In this document: positions 6,964 through 12,664 of the stretch, piece after piece
Layout: the number at the start of each line of letters is the position of its first letter
Numbering within the stretch: position 1 is the stretch's first letter
DNA from: Anaerolineae bacterium
Lineage (GTDB): Bacteria; Chloroflexota; Anaerolineae; JAADDB01
NCBI GenBank assembly: GCA_015486895.1
Contig: WFQT01000078.1
Coordinates: 1 to 12,664, forward strand
Reading direction: 5' to 3'
DNA length: 12,664 nucleotides
Position numbers and translations under genes: made by a program
Notes under the pieces: model-generated
What the model was told of the DNA's origin: nothing
The model's input: the letters and a program-made list of their open reading frames with translations, nothing else
Database searches by the model: none

Positions 6964-7012
6964 GGAAATCCGCGGCAAAAATGTCCTGTTGCAGGGCATA
7001 ATTGCGGATTCC
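6964..7012 (+). promoter_or_regulatory. Long hairpin directly upstream of the S-component gene
   Basis: The + strand can fold into one extended hairpin of about 19 pairs. GGAAATCC (6964-6971, one bulged A) pairs with GGATTCC (7006-7012), GCAA (6975-6978) with TTGC (7002-7005), and ATGTCCTG (6981-6988) with CAGGGCAT (6992-6999, one G-T pair) around a TTG loop. It ends 28 nt before the S-component start codon. A loose T-rich stretch follows but no clean T-run. It may be an RNA processing or stabilising element, an attenuator, or part of a separate leader; I see no convincing promoter in front of it. Confidence 0.5.
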
Positions 7013-7040
7013 GTTCATATTTTGTTTTGGAGGTAATGTG

Positions 7041-7586
7041 ATGGAAAGTAAGACGTTGTCGGCTCGGAAAATTACGGTAGCGGCAGTGCTATCCGCCGTG
7101 GCAGTGGTCTTAGGTGCCACCCGCCTGGGATTTATCCCTGTGCCAACACCAGCGGGACATGCAACAATCATGCATGTGCCAGCTATTATCGGTGCTGTAC
7201 TGGAAGGGCCGGTGGTAGGAGTGATCATCGGCGGTATTTTCGGCATTTATAGCTTTTTAGACGCCGGGACGCCCATTTTCAAAGACCCGCTGGTTGCCAT
7301 CCTACCCCGTCTTTTCATCGGGCTCTTTGCTTATTATGCCTACGCCTGGACAAAACGGTGGGGTATTGTGACGGCGGTGACGCTGGCAGCCATCATTGGT
7401 ACGTTGACCAACACCGTGTTGGTCTTAGGCACGATTGTCTTGCGAGGCTACCTGGACGGCAAGACGGCACTGGCAGTAGGCATTACTCACGGATTGCCGG
7501 AGATTGTAGTGGCAGTGGTTATTACGCTCCCGGTGGTATTGGCCTGGTGGCGGGTGGACACGGGCCGCGGCAAGTCGGATTTGTGA
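7041..7586 (+). CDS. ECF transporter S component, probably pantothenate-specific
   Basis: A 181-residue, very hydrophobic protein with about six predicted membrane segments (roughly 11-33, 45-54, 56-74, 84-103, 107-134 and 147-170), the size and layout of ECF S components. The stretch GFIPVPTPAGHATIMHVPAI at 30-49, with a following GxxxGxxxG-like helix, is of the type seen in the ECF_trnsprt/PanT-like group. It should bind the vitamin in the membrane and associate with EcfT and the fused ATPase. The adjacent coaX gene, 8 bp downstream, points to pantothenate as substrate; that is context-based inference, and another vitamin is possible. The start at 7041 follows GGAGG at 7029-7033 (7-nt spacing). 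An upstream in-frame start at 7002 would lie inside the preceding hairpin. Confidence 0.85.
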   Translation: MESKTLSARKITVAAVLSAVAVVLGATRLGFIPVPTPAGHATIMHVPAIIGAVLEGPVVGVIIGGIFGIYSFLDAGTPIFKDPLVAILPRLFIGLFAYYAYAWTKRWGIVTAVTLAAIIGTLTNTVLVLGTIVLRGYLDGKTALAVGITHGLPEIVVAVVITLPVVLAWWRVDTGRGKSDL

Positions 7587-7594
7587 GGTGAGAG

Positions 7595-8359
7595 ATGCTA
7601 TTAGCCGTTGATATCGGCAACACTGAGGTAACGATAGGTGTCTGGCAACGGGAAACATGGGTTGCCCGCTGGCGGCTTCGTTCTGTTCGCAACGCCACCC
7701 CCGATGAGTACTCCCTCTGGTTGCGGGGGCTTTTCCAAGAGGCAGACCTGGCAATGGAGCAAGTGCAACGAGTGGTGCTGGCCAGTGTGGTGCCGCCGCT
7801 AACGGATGTTTTCACAGCAGTAGTGGCGGAAAAGATGCAGCGCCCATTGTTGGTGGTAAAGCCAGGGGTCCGCACCGGCATCCGCATCCGGGCGGATAAC
7901 CCCGCGGAGGTGGGCGCTGACTTGGTCGTCAACGCCGTGGCTGCTTACCAACGATTCCGAGAGGCTTGCATTGTCATCAGTTTTGGCACAGCGACGGTGT
8001 TTACGGGAATTTCGGCCGCTGGTGACTTCCTGGGGGCGGCTATTGCCCCGGGGTTACGCTTGGCTGCTTCGGCTCTTGCTGACCGGACAGCCCAGTTGCC
8101 GGGGGTACAGTTGGCCGCGCCGCCGGCTGCCATGGGTAAGAACACAGTCCACTCTATGCAGAGTGGCTTAGTACTGGGATACGTGAGCATGGTGGAGGGA
8201 ATGATCCAGCGCTTTCGCCAGGAGTTAGGTGGCCAGGCTCGCGTCATTGCCACCGGTGGGCTGGCCAATGTCATCGCCCCATATACGAAGGTTATCGAGG
8301 TGGTGGACCCGTGGCTGACCTTGGATGGATTACGGCTGGTGTCCGAACGGAACCGGTGA
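7595..8359 (+). CDS. coaX: Type III pantothenate kinase
   Basis: A 254-residue ASKHA-fold protein, normal length for CoaX, which phosphorylates pantothenate as the first step of CoA synthesis. The N-terminal phosphate motif DIGNT is intact (6-10), as are VVPP (65-68), APGLRL (151-156), GKNTVHSMQSG (181-191), ATGGLA (219-224) and the VDPWLTLDGL end. Two positions depart from the consensus I know from Bacillus subtilis and others: GADR reads GADL (Leu110, catalytic Asp109 kept), and the phosphate-2 DFGTAT motif reads SFGTAT (Ser129 for the Asp linked to monovalent-cation binding in the family). The fold is clearly conserved, so it may be active with altered cation or substrate binding, or divergent. 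The start follows GAGGTG at 7585-7590, which overlaps the S-component stop codon. It is co-transcribed with that gene. Confidence 0.9.
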   Translation: MLLAVDIGNTEVTIGVWQRETWVARWRLRSVRNATPDEYSLWLRGLFQEADLAMEQVQRVVLASVVPPLTDVFTAVVAEKMQRPLLVVKPGVRTGIRIRADNPAEVGADLVVNAVAAYQRFREACIVISFGTATVFTGISAAGDFLGAAIAPGLRLAASALADRTAQLPGVQLAAPPAAMGKNTVHSMQSGLVLGYVSMVEGMIQRFRQELGGQARVIATGGLANVIAPYTKVIEVVDPWLTLDGLRLVSERNR

Positions 8360-8466
8360 GCAAGCGCGGTAGTTGAAACTGCGTGTACATTATGCAAAGC
8401 TGCCCCGCGGCGACTGCCATCCAGCCTGCAAATGAATCTTACTTCTCTGTGATTGCAGGTATGGCA

Positions 8467-8495
8467 TTGACGTTCATCGCGGCTGATGCTATACT
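8467..8495 (+). promoter_or_regulatory. Sigma70-type promoter for tdh-kbl
   Basis: TTGACG at 8467-8472 and TATACT at 8490-8495 are 17 bp apart, the ideal spacing. Transcription would start near 8502, leaving a leader of about 235 nt that contains the whole of repeat copy 2 before the tdh start codon. The stretch before it, 8360-8466, shows no gene; it has only a weak CCTGCAA / TTGCAGG inverted repeat (8425-8431 and 8453-8459) and no clear terminator for coaX. Confidence 0.7.
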
Positions 8496-8521
8496 GTAGT
8501 TTAGCGTCTTAGTTCCAGCTT

Positions 8522-8687
8522 ATCTAACTGGCGTCTGGCAAAAATGACGTTTTAGGCTCGACTAAGCTATATTTACCACAGATTGCCTGGATTAACACAG
8601 ATTTTTTCTTGCCTTTCAAACCAAATATGTGAAATTCTGTGTTTTTCTGTGGCTAAAATAAAAACGCCAAAGCCCAGTTATCTAGAT
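8522..8687 (-). repeat. MITE-like palindromic repeat, copy 2 (inverted)
   Basis: This is the reverse-complement counterpart of the repeat at 3711-3862, slightly longer at about 166 bp. Its ends are better preserved than those of copy 1: ATCTAACTGG at 8522-8531 mirrors CCAGTTATCTAGAT at 8674-8687, and inward TGGCAAAAATGACGTTTTAGGC mirrors GGCTAAAATAAAAACGCCA apart from a few changes. Inner arms TACCACAGATTGCC and TCTGTGGCTA bracket the centre. It contains no gene. It lies between the tdh promoter and the tdh start, so it would be transcribed as a long stem-loop in the tdh 5' leader. Confidence 0.78.
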
Positions 8688-8736
8688 CAGGATTGCAATG
8701 GCGCAACCATAAATCAACGCAAAGGAGTGTTGAGTG

Positions 8737-9816
8737 ATGACAATACCGAAGGTCATGCACGCTGTGGTGAAGACCAAGCCGGGGCCGGGAATGACATACA
8801 TGGAAGTCCCCGTTCCGGAAATCGGTCCCTCTGACGTTCTCATCAAAGTTCGAGCCGTGTCCATCTGCGGCACCGATTTGCACATTTATCGGTGGGATGA
8901 ATGGGCAGCCAATCGCCTGCATCCACCGCTGACCATCGGGCACGAGCTATGCGGCCACATTGTGGCCAAAGGGATAGAAGTGCACCACTTGAACATCGGT
9001 GATTTCGTTTCTGCCGAAAGCCACGTGGTCTGTGGAAACTGCGCTTACTGCCGCACCGGCCGGGGCCATCTTTGCCCGCATACAAAGATCATAGGCGTAG
9101 ATCGGGACGGCGCCTGGGCGGAGTACATTTCGTTGCCGGCCATCAACGCCTGGCCAAACCCACCAGACACCCCCCCGGAGATTGCCAGCTTGCAAGAGAA
9201 CTTCGGCAACGCTGTGCATACTGCCTTCGCTATCGACTTGAGCGCTAAGAAGGTTCTAGTCACCGGCTGTGGCCCTGTCGGAGTTATGGCCATCGCAGTA
9301 GCGAAGGCCGTCGGTGCCCGTCTCATCATTGCCACCGACATCAGCGATTACCGCTTGGACCTGGCAAGGAAGATGGGCGCTAACGACACTTTTAACGCCA
9401 AGAATGACGGCGTAGTGGAGAAGATCATGGAGATCACCGGTGGAGAGGGCGTGGACGCCTGGTTGGAGATGTCCGGCGCTCCGGCTGCTATCCACCAAGG
9501 CTTTAACGCCCTGAAGCCGGGAGGCGAGGTAGCCATGTTAGGGCTAACCTCCGGGCCAGTGAAGATGGACGTGGATAACTACATCATTTTCAAAGGCGCC
9601 ACGGTGCACGGTATTGTAGGGCGACGCTTGTGGCAGACCTGGTACCAGATGAGCGGATTGATCCGCTCGGGGGCGGTAAACCTGATGCCGTTGGTCACCC
9701 ATCGTTTCCCCCTTTCCCACTTCGAGGAAGCGATAGAGACAATGGCCTCCGGACGCAGTGGCAAGGTCGTCATGTTCCCCGATGCCTATTGGCACAATAG
9801 CATGGAAAGCGAGTGA
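8737..9816 (+). CDS. tdh: L-threonine 3-dehydrogenase
   Basis: A 359-residue zinc-dependent medium-chain dehydrogenase that oxidises L-threonine to 2-amino-3-ketobutyrate with NAD+. Catalytic zinc residues are Cys44 (SICGTDLHIY), His69 and Glu70 (IGHEL). The structural zinc loop has Cys99, Cys102, Cys105 and Cys113. GCGPVG at 177-182 is the nucleotide motif and Asp201 ends beta-2, favouring NAD. DLHIYRWDEWA, FGNAVHTA, MSGAP and FKGATVHGIVGR match the threonine dehydrogenase subgroup rather than general alcohol dehydrogenases, and kbl follows 56 bp downstream, which settles the role. AAAGGAG at 8721-8727 serves either ATG 8737 (9-nt spacing) or the adjacent GTG 8734; ATG is preferred. Expression probably starts at the promoter at 8467 and reads through repeat copy 2. 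Confidence 0.96.
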   Translation: MTIPKVMHAVVKTKPGPGMTYMEVPVPEIGPSDVLIKVRAVSICGTDLHIYRWDEWAANRLHPPLTIGHELCGHIVAKGIEVHHLNIGDFVSAESHVVCGNCAYCRTGRGHLCPHTKIIGVDRDGAWAEYISLPAINAWPNPPDTPPEIASLQENFGNAVHTAFAIDLSAKKVLVTGCGPVGVMAIAVAKAVGARLIIATDISDYRLDLARKMGANDTFNAKNDGVVEKIMEITGGEGVDAWLEMSGAPAAIHQGFNALKPGGEVAMLGLTSGPVKMDVDNYIIFKGATVHGIVGRRLWQTWYQMSGLIRSGAVNLMPLVTHRFPLSHFEEAIETMASGRSGKVVMFPDAYWHNSMESE

Positions 9817-9872
9817 TGGTGGGCGATCTTTCGTTCGTGAATTCATAACAGCGTAAAAGGGAGGATTGCATT

Positions 9873-11057
9873 ATGAAAGATAAATTAGGCTGGATCGAGG
9901 AAGAACTCGATCGACTCAAAGCGGCCGGCTTGTACACGACCATTCGCACCCTGAATTCACCTCAAGGTGCCTGGCTGGAAGTGGACGGCCGGCGAGTACT
10001 GAATTTTTGCTCCAATAACTACTTGGGCCTGGCGAACCACCCGCGGCTGGTGGCGAAGACGAAAGAAGCCATTGACCGTTACGGTGTCGGCCCCGGCGCC
10101 GTGCGCACCATCGCCGGCACCATGACGTTGCACATTGAGTTGGAGCGTCGCTTAGCCGAGTTCAAAGGCGCCGAAGCAGCCATTTCTTTCCAGTCGGGGT
10201 ACAACGCCAACTTGGCGACGATCCCTGCCATCACCGGCAAAGAAGACTTGATCATCAGCGACGAACTTAACCACGCTTCCATCATTGACGGCGTACGATT
10301 GAGCAAAGCTTCACGAGCAGTTTACAAACATCGGGACACGGACTCCCTGCGGCAGGTGCTACAGGAAAATTCTGGTAAGTATCGCCGCACCATTGTCATC
10401 AGTGACGGCGTTTTCAGCATGGACGGTGACATTGCCCCTTTGGACAAGATCGTGCAACTGGCTAAGGAGTTCAACGCCATCACCATGGTGGATGACGCCC
10501 ACGGTGAAGGGGTACTGGGCCGGGGCGGCCGCGGCATTGTGGACTACTTCGGCCTTCACGGCCAGGTAGATATCGAAGTCGGCACCATGTCCAAAGCTTT
10601 CGGCGTCGTCGGAGGTTATGTCGCCGGGGATCACCGCATTGTGGAGTGGCTGCACCAACGGGGCCGGCCGTTCCTTTTCTCCAGCGCCATGACGGTACCC
10701 GACACAGCAGCCTGTTTAGCCTCCGTGGAAATGCTTAGCGAATCTACAGAATTGGTAGACCGGCTGTGGGACAACGCCCGTTATTTCCAGACAGCCATGC
10801 GCGATCTAGGCTTCGACACCGGCCACACAGAGACGCCCATCACGCCAGTAATGTTGGGGGACGAGAAACTGGCACAAACGTTCAGCCGCCGGCTATACGA
10901 GGAAGGTGTTTTCGGCACTGCTATTGCTTACCCCACGGTACCCAAAGGAATGGCACGCATCCGGGTCATGATCTCCGCTGCCCACACGCAGGAAGACTTA
11001 AATCAAGGCTTGGCGATATTCTCCCAGGTGGGCCGAGAGTTAGGTGTCATCCGGTAG
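9873..11057 (+). CDS. kbl: Glycine C-acetyltransferase (2-amino-3-ketobutyrate CoA ligase)
   Basis: A 394-residue pyridoxal-phosphate enzyme of the alpha-oxoamine synthase family. It cleaves 2-amino-3-ketobutyrate with CoA to glycine and acetyl-CoA, completing threonine breakdown started by tdh. Family landmarks: CSNNYLGLANHP at 46-57, GPGAVRTIAGT at 73-83, NHASIIDG at 133-140, the cofactor-binding DDAHGEG at 207-213 (Asp208, His210) and the Schiff-base lysine Lys241 in TMSKAFGVVGG. The length equals that of the E. coli enzyme within a few residues. AGGGAGG at 9858-9864 lies 8 nt before the ATG. The nearest alternatives are 8-amino-7-oxononanoate synthase and serine palmitoyltransferase; the tdh neighbour favours Kbl. 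Confidence 0.95.
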   Translation: MKDKLGWIEEELDRLKAAGLYTTIRTLNSPQGAWLEVDGRRVLNFCSNNYLGLANHPRLVAKTKEAIDRYGVGPGAVRTIAGTMTLHIELERRLAEFKGAEAAISFQSGYNANLATIPAITGKEDLIISDELNHASIIDGVRLSKASRAVYKHRDTDSLRQVLQENSGKYRRTIVISDGVFSMDGDIAPLDKIVQLAKEFNAITMVDDAHGEGVLGRGGRGIVDYFGLHGQVDIEVGTMSKAFGVVGGYVAGDHRIVEWLHQRGRPFLFSSAMTVPDTAACLASVEMLSESTELVDRLWDNARYFQTAMRDLGFDTGHTETPITPVMLGDEKLAQTFSRRLYEEGVFGTAIAYPTVPKGMARIRVMISAAHTQEDLNQGLAIFSQVGRELGVIR

Positions 11058-11369
11058 GCCGGAGGCGCGAGCACTAATGGCAGTATTACAGACAGGTTGG
11101 AGACGCCACGCTAAGTGGCTGAATTCGCGCCTATCCACCTGACACCTTCTGCCCAGCAACTGAAGTTGTGGGCTATGCCTTGCGAAGCCTGCCTACGCGA
11201 GCTGGATACCAGTCGTTACAGGGCGACTTTGCACAATGTAGCATGCAATTTCAACTCAAGGGTGAAACAAAACTGTCGGGTGGCTACAATTTGCACCAGC
11301 AATGGCCTCCCTACACTATCATAACGATATTTGCTCAGTCAACCCATTACGGGTAGGAGAAGATATGTC
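11058..11369 (+). other. Intergenic region with nested inverted repeats before the M20 peptidase gene
   Basis: No gene is supported in these 312 bp. Small hairpins occur: GCCAC-GCTAA-GTGGC at 11105-11119 and AGTCG/CGACT at 11211-11228. A longer inverted repeat pairs TGCACAATGTAGC (11230-11242) with GCTACAATTTGCA (11283-11295) at 11 of 13 positions, enclosing a TTTCA/TGAAA hairpin. None is followed by a T-run. A possible TTGCAC (11291-11296) lacks a well-spaced -10 box, so I call no promoter. Confidence 0.4.
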
Positions 11370-12458
11370 ATGCAGGTGAATGAACAACGCTTGGTAGATA
11401 CATTTTTGAGCTTAGTGCATATTGACAGCCCCGCGAAGCAAGAAGAGGCGATCAGCCGGCATCTGGCGAAGATGTTGGCCGCCTTGGGTGGCCGGGTGCA
11501 GCGGGATGAGGTAGGAAATGTATTAGCACACTTCCCCGGCGTCGGTGAGCCGATTATCCTCAACGCCCACATGGACACGGTAGGGCAGGACACCGGCATC
11601 AAGCCGGTCATCCGGGACGGCATCATTTACAGCGACGGCACCACCATCCTGGGCGGCGACGACAAGTCGGGGGTAGCGGTGATCTTGGAAGTGCTGAACA
11701 TGCTCCAAGAAGCAGCACCGAAGCAACGACCGGCGCTGGAAGTACTATTCAGTGTCAGCGAGGAAATCGGCTTAGTGGGCGCTTCCCACTTCGACACCAC
11801 ACAGCTCCGGGGGAAGCACGGCATGGTATTAGACAGTGGCGGCCCCATTGGTACCATCATCATCGGCGCACCATACCAGGACAACCACAAAATCACCGTT
11901 CACGGCAAGAGCAGTCACGCCGGGGCGGCGCCGGAAAAGGGCATTAGTGCCATCGAAGTAGCAGCGGCCGCTATCACCATTATGCCGTTAGGGCGCATAG
12001 ATCCTGAGACCACCGCCAACGTCGGGATTATTCGCGGCGGCAGTGCCACCAACATCATCACGGAGACAGTGTACGCCGAGAGCGAAGCCCGCAGCCTGCA
12101 GGAGGAGAAGCTAAAAGCTCAAACAGAACGGATGCGCCAGGCATGGTTAGGCGTGGCAACAGTGCGCGGCGCCAAGGTAGATTTCGAGAGCCGGCGGGTA
12201 TACAACGGCTACTACTTCGACGCCGACCAGCCATGGGTGGCATACCTCGGCGAGCGGATGCGAGCCGCCGGCTTTGAGCCGCTACTGAAAACCTCCGGTG
12301 GGGGCAGTGACGCTAACATTTTCAACAACGCCGGCCTCACCATGGCAGTGCTCAGCACCGGCATGACTAACGTACACACGCACCAGGAGCAAATTGCGGT
12401 TCAGGACATGGTAGACGCGGCCAAAGCGCTCTGGAGTATTGTCACCGGCGTGGTGTAA
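11370..12458 (+). CDS. M20 family metallopeptidase, PepT-like
   Basis: A 362-residue cytosolic zinc peptidase resembling the peptidase T-like branch of M20, likely an aminopeptidase or amidohydrolase acting on short peptides or acylated amino acids. The metal and catalytic residues are all in place: His67 and Asp69 (NAHMDT), bridging Asp97 (LGGDDKSG), Glu131 as general base and Glu132 as ligand (SEEIG), Asp155 (VLDSGG), and His336 near the C terminus (TNVHTHQE). The lid/dimer domain begins about residue 170 and carries the HGKSSHAG motif with His183. ATG 11370 is chosen from GGAGA at 11356-11360 (9-nt spacing); an upstream TTG at 11331 is less likely. It stands alone after a 312-bp gap, so it is probably its own transcription unit. 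The substrate cannot be read from the sequence. Confidence 0.92.
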   Translation: MQVNEQRLVDTFLSLVHIDSPAKQEEAISRHLAKMLAALGGRVQRDEVGNVLAHFPGVGEPIILNAHMDTVGQDTGIKPVIRDGIIYSDGTTILGGDDKSGVAVILEVLNMLQEAAPKQRPALEVLFSVSEEIGLVGASHFDTTQLRGKHGMVLDSGGPIGTIIIGAPYQDNHKITVHGKSSHAGAAPEKGISAIEVAAAAITIMPLGRIDPETTANVGIIRGGSATNIITETVYAESEARSLQEEKLKAQTERMRQAWLGVATVRGAKVDFESRRVYNGYYFDADQPWVAYLGERMRAAGFEPLLKTSGGGSDANIFNNAGLTMAVLSTGMTNVHTHQEQIAVQDMVDAAKALWSIVTGVV

Positions 12459-12471
12459 TCTCTTCTTCAGA

Positions 12472-12516
12472 CCCCTCCCCCGCTGCCCTCATTGCTTTCG
12501 CCGGCAGGGGAGGGGG
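12472..12516 (+). terminator. GC-rich hairpin after the M20 peptidase gene
   Basis: CCCCTCCCC (12472-12480) pairs perfectly with GGGGAGGGG (12507-12515), and after a 3-nt bulge TGCC (12484-12487) pairs with GGCA (12503-12506), giving about 13 pairs. It begins 13 nt after the stop codon. Only a distant CTTTTC follows, so termination would be imperfect. The downstream repeat may assist. Confidence 0.5.
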
Positions 12517-12576
12517 TTAGCGCCTTTTCTGCCTATCGTCAAATTTCTCCTCTGCGTCACTGCGGCTCTAAGTCAG

Positions 12577-12664
12577 CTACTGGACTCTGGCGAATTTTGT
12601 TTTGGACGCAGATTCACGCAGATTTTCACAGATGGATTTCAAAAGCTTTAAGATATCTGTGTGC
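12577..12664 (+). repeat. MITE-like palindromic repeat, copy 3 (cut by window end)
   Basis: CTACTGGACTCTGGCG at 12577-12592 matches the outer end of copies 1 and 2 (TAACTGGGCTTTGGCG in copy 2, reverse strand; GACTCTGGCG in copy 1). It is followed at the expected place by a TTTTGTTTTGG stretch, then CGCAGA and TTTTCACAGAT, and ATCTGTGT near 12653. It is more diverged than copies 1 and 2 and in the same orientation as copy 1. The right half lies beyond the window. The sequence between the hairpin at 12516 and this repeat shows no gene. Confidence 0.6.

Noticed and set aside
7002..7040. Upstream in-frame start of the S component at 7002
   Set aside because: It lies in the 3' arm of the 6964-7012 hairpin with no ribosome site; GGAGG at 7029-7033 serves ATG 7041.
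3711..8687. Composite transposon with the two inverted repeats as ends
   Set aside because: No transposase or integrase gene lies between them, the repeats differ by 15-20%, and a third copy exists outside; independent miniature-element insertions are simpler.
1..12664. CRISPR array, tRNA or rRNA genes
   Set aside because: No regularly spaced direct repeats and no tRNA/rRNA signature sequences seen on either strand.

Overview
The window is an ordinary-looking chromosomal stretch (moderate-to-high GC, strong Shine-Dalgarno sites, sigma70-type promoters) from a free-living bacterium. The gene set, the fused double-ATPase ECF module and the abundant palindromic intergenic repeats of the CACAGATT and GCGAAG/GCAAAG types suggest a member of the Chloroflexota (Anaerolineae-like). 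That is an inference from style and gene content, not proof. All eight genes plus the DUF1015 gene lie on the + strand. No rRNA, tRNA, CRISPR array, transposase or phage gene is visible.

Layout. (1) 1-304: non-coding DNA with a long imperfect palindrome and three small hairpins. (2) 305-3666: a serine-pathway block of a DUF1015 protein, a short SerA-like 2-hydroxyacid dehydrogenase and the phosphoserine aminotransferase SerC, with no recognisable phosphoserine phosphatase. (3) 3711-3862: a 152-bp MITE-like repeat. (4) 3901-8359: a vitamin-uptake block. A good promoter is followed by a ~235-nt structured leader ending in an intrinsic terminator, then a fused EcfA-EcfA' ATPase, EcfT, a small S component and a type III pantothenate kinase (CoaX). 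Because the S component lies 8 bp from coaX, the system most likely imports pantothenate and feeds it into CoA synthesis. (5) 8467-11057: a second good promoter, an inverted copy of the MITE-like repeat inside the presumed 5' leader, then tdh and kbl. These convert threonine via 2-amino-3-ketobutyrate into glycine and acetyl-CoA, using CoA. (6) 11370-12458: an M20 (PepT-like) metallopeptidase. (7) 12459-12664: a GC-rich hairpin and the start of a third repeat copy, cut by the window end.

The metabolic themes are serine and glycine supply, CoA precursor uptake, and amino-acid or peptide catabolism. The points most worth a second look are: the attenuator-like leader of the ECF/coaX block, which matches no riboswitch consensus I know; the three copies of a terminal-inverted-repeat element sitting at the ends of transcription units; the DUF1015-serA-serC cluster with a SerA that carries unusual cofactor and catalytic residues; and a CoaX that departs from the family consensus at two functional positions.
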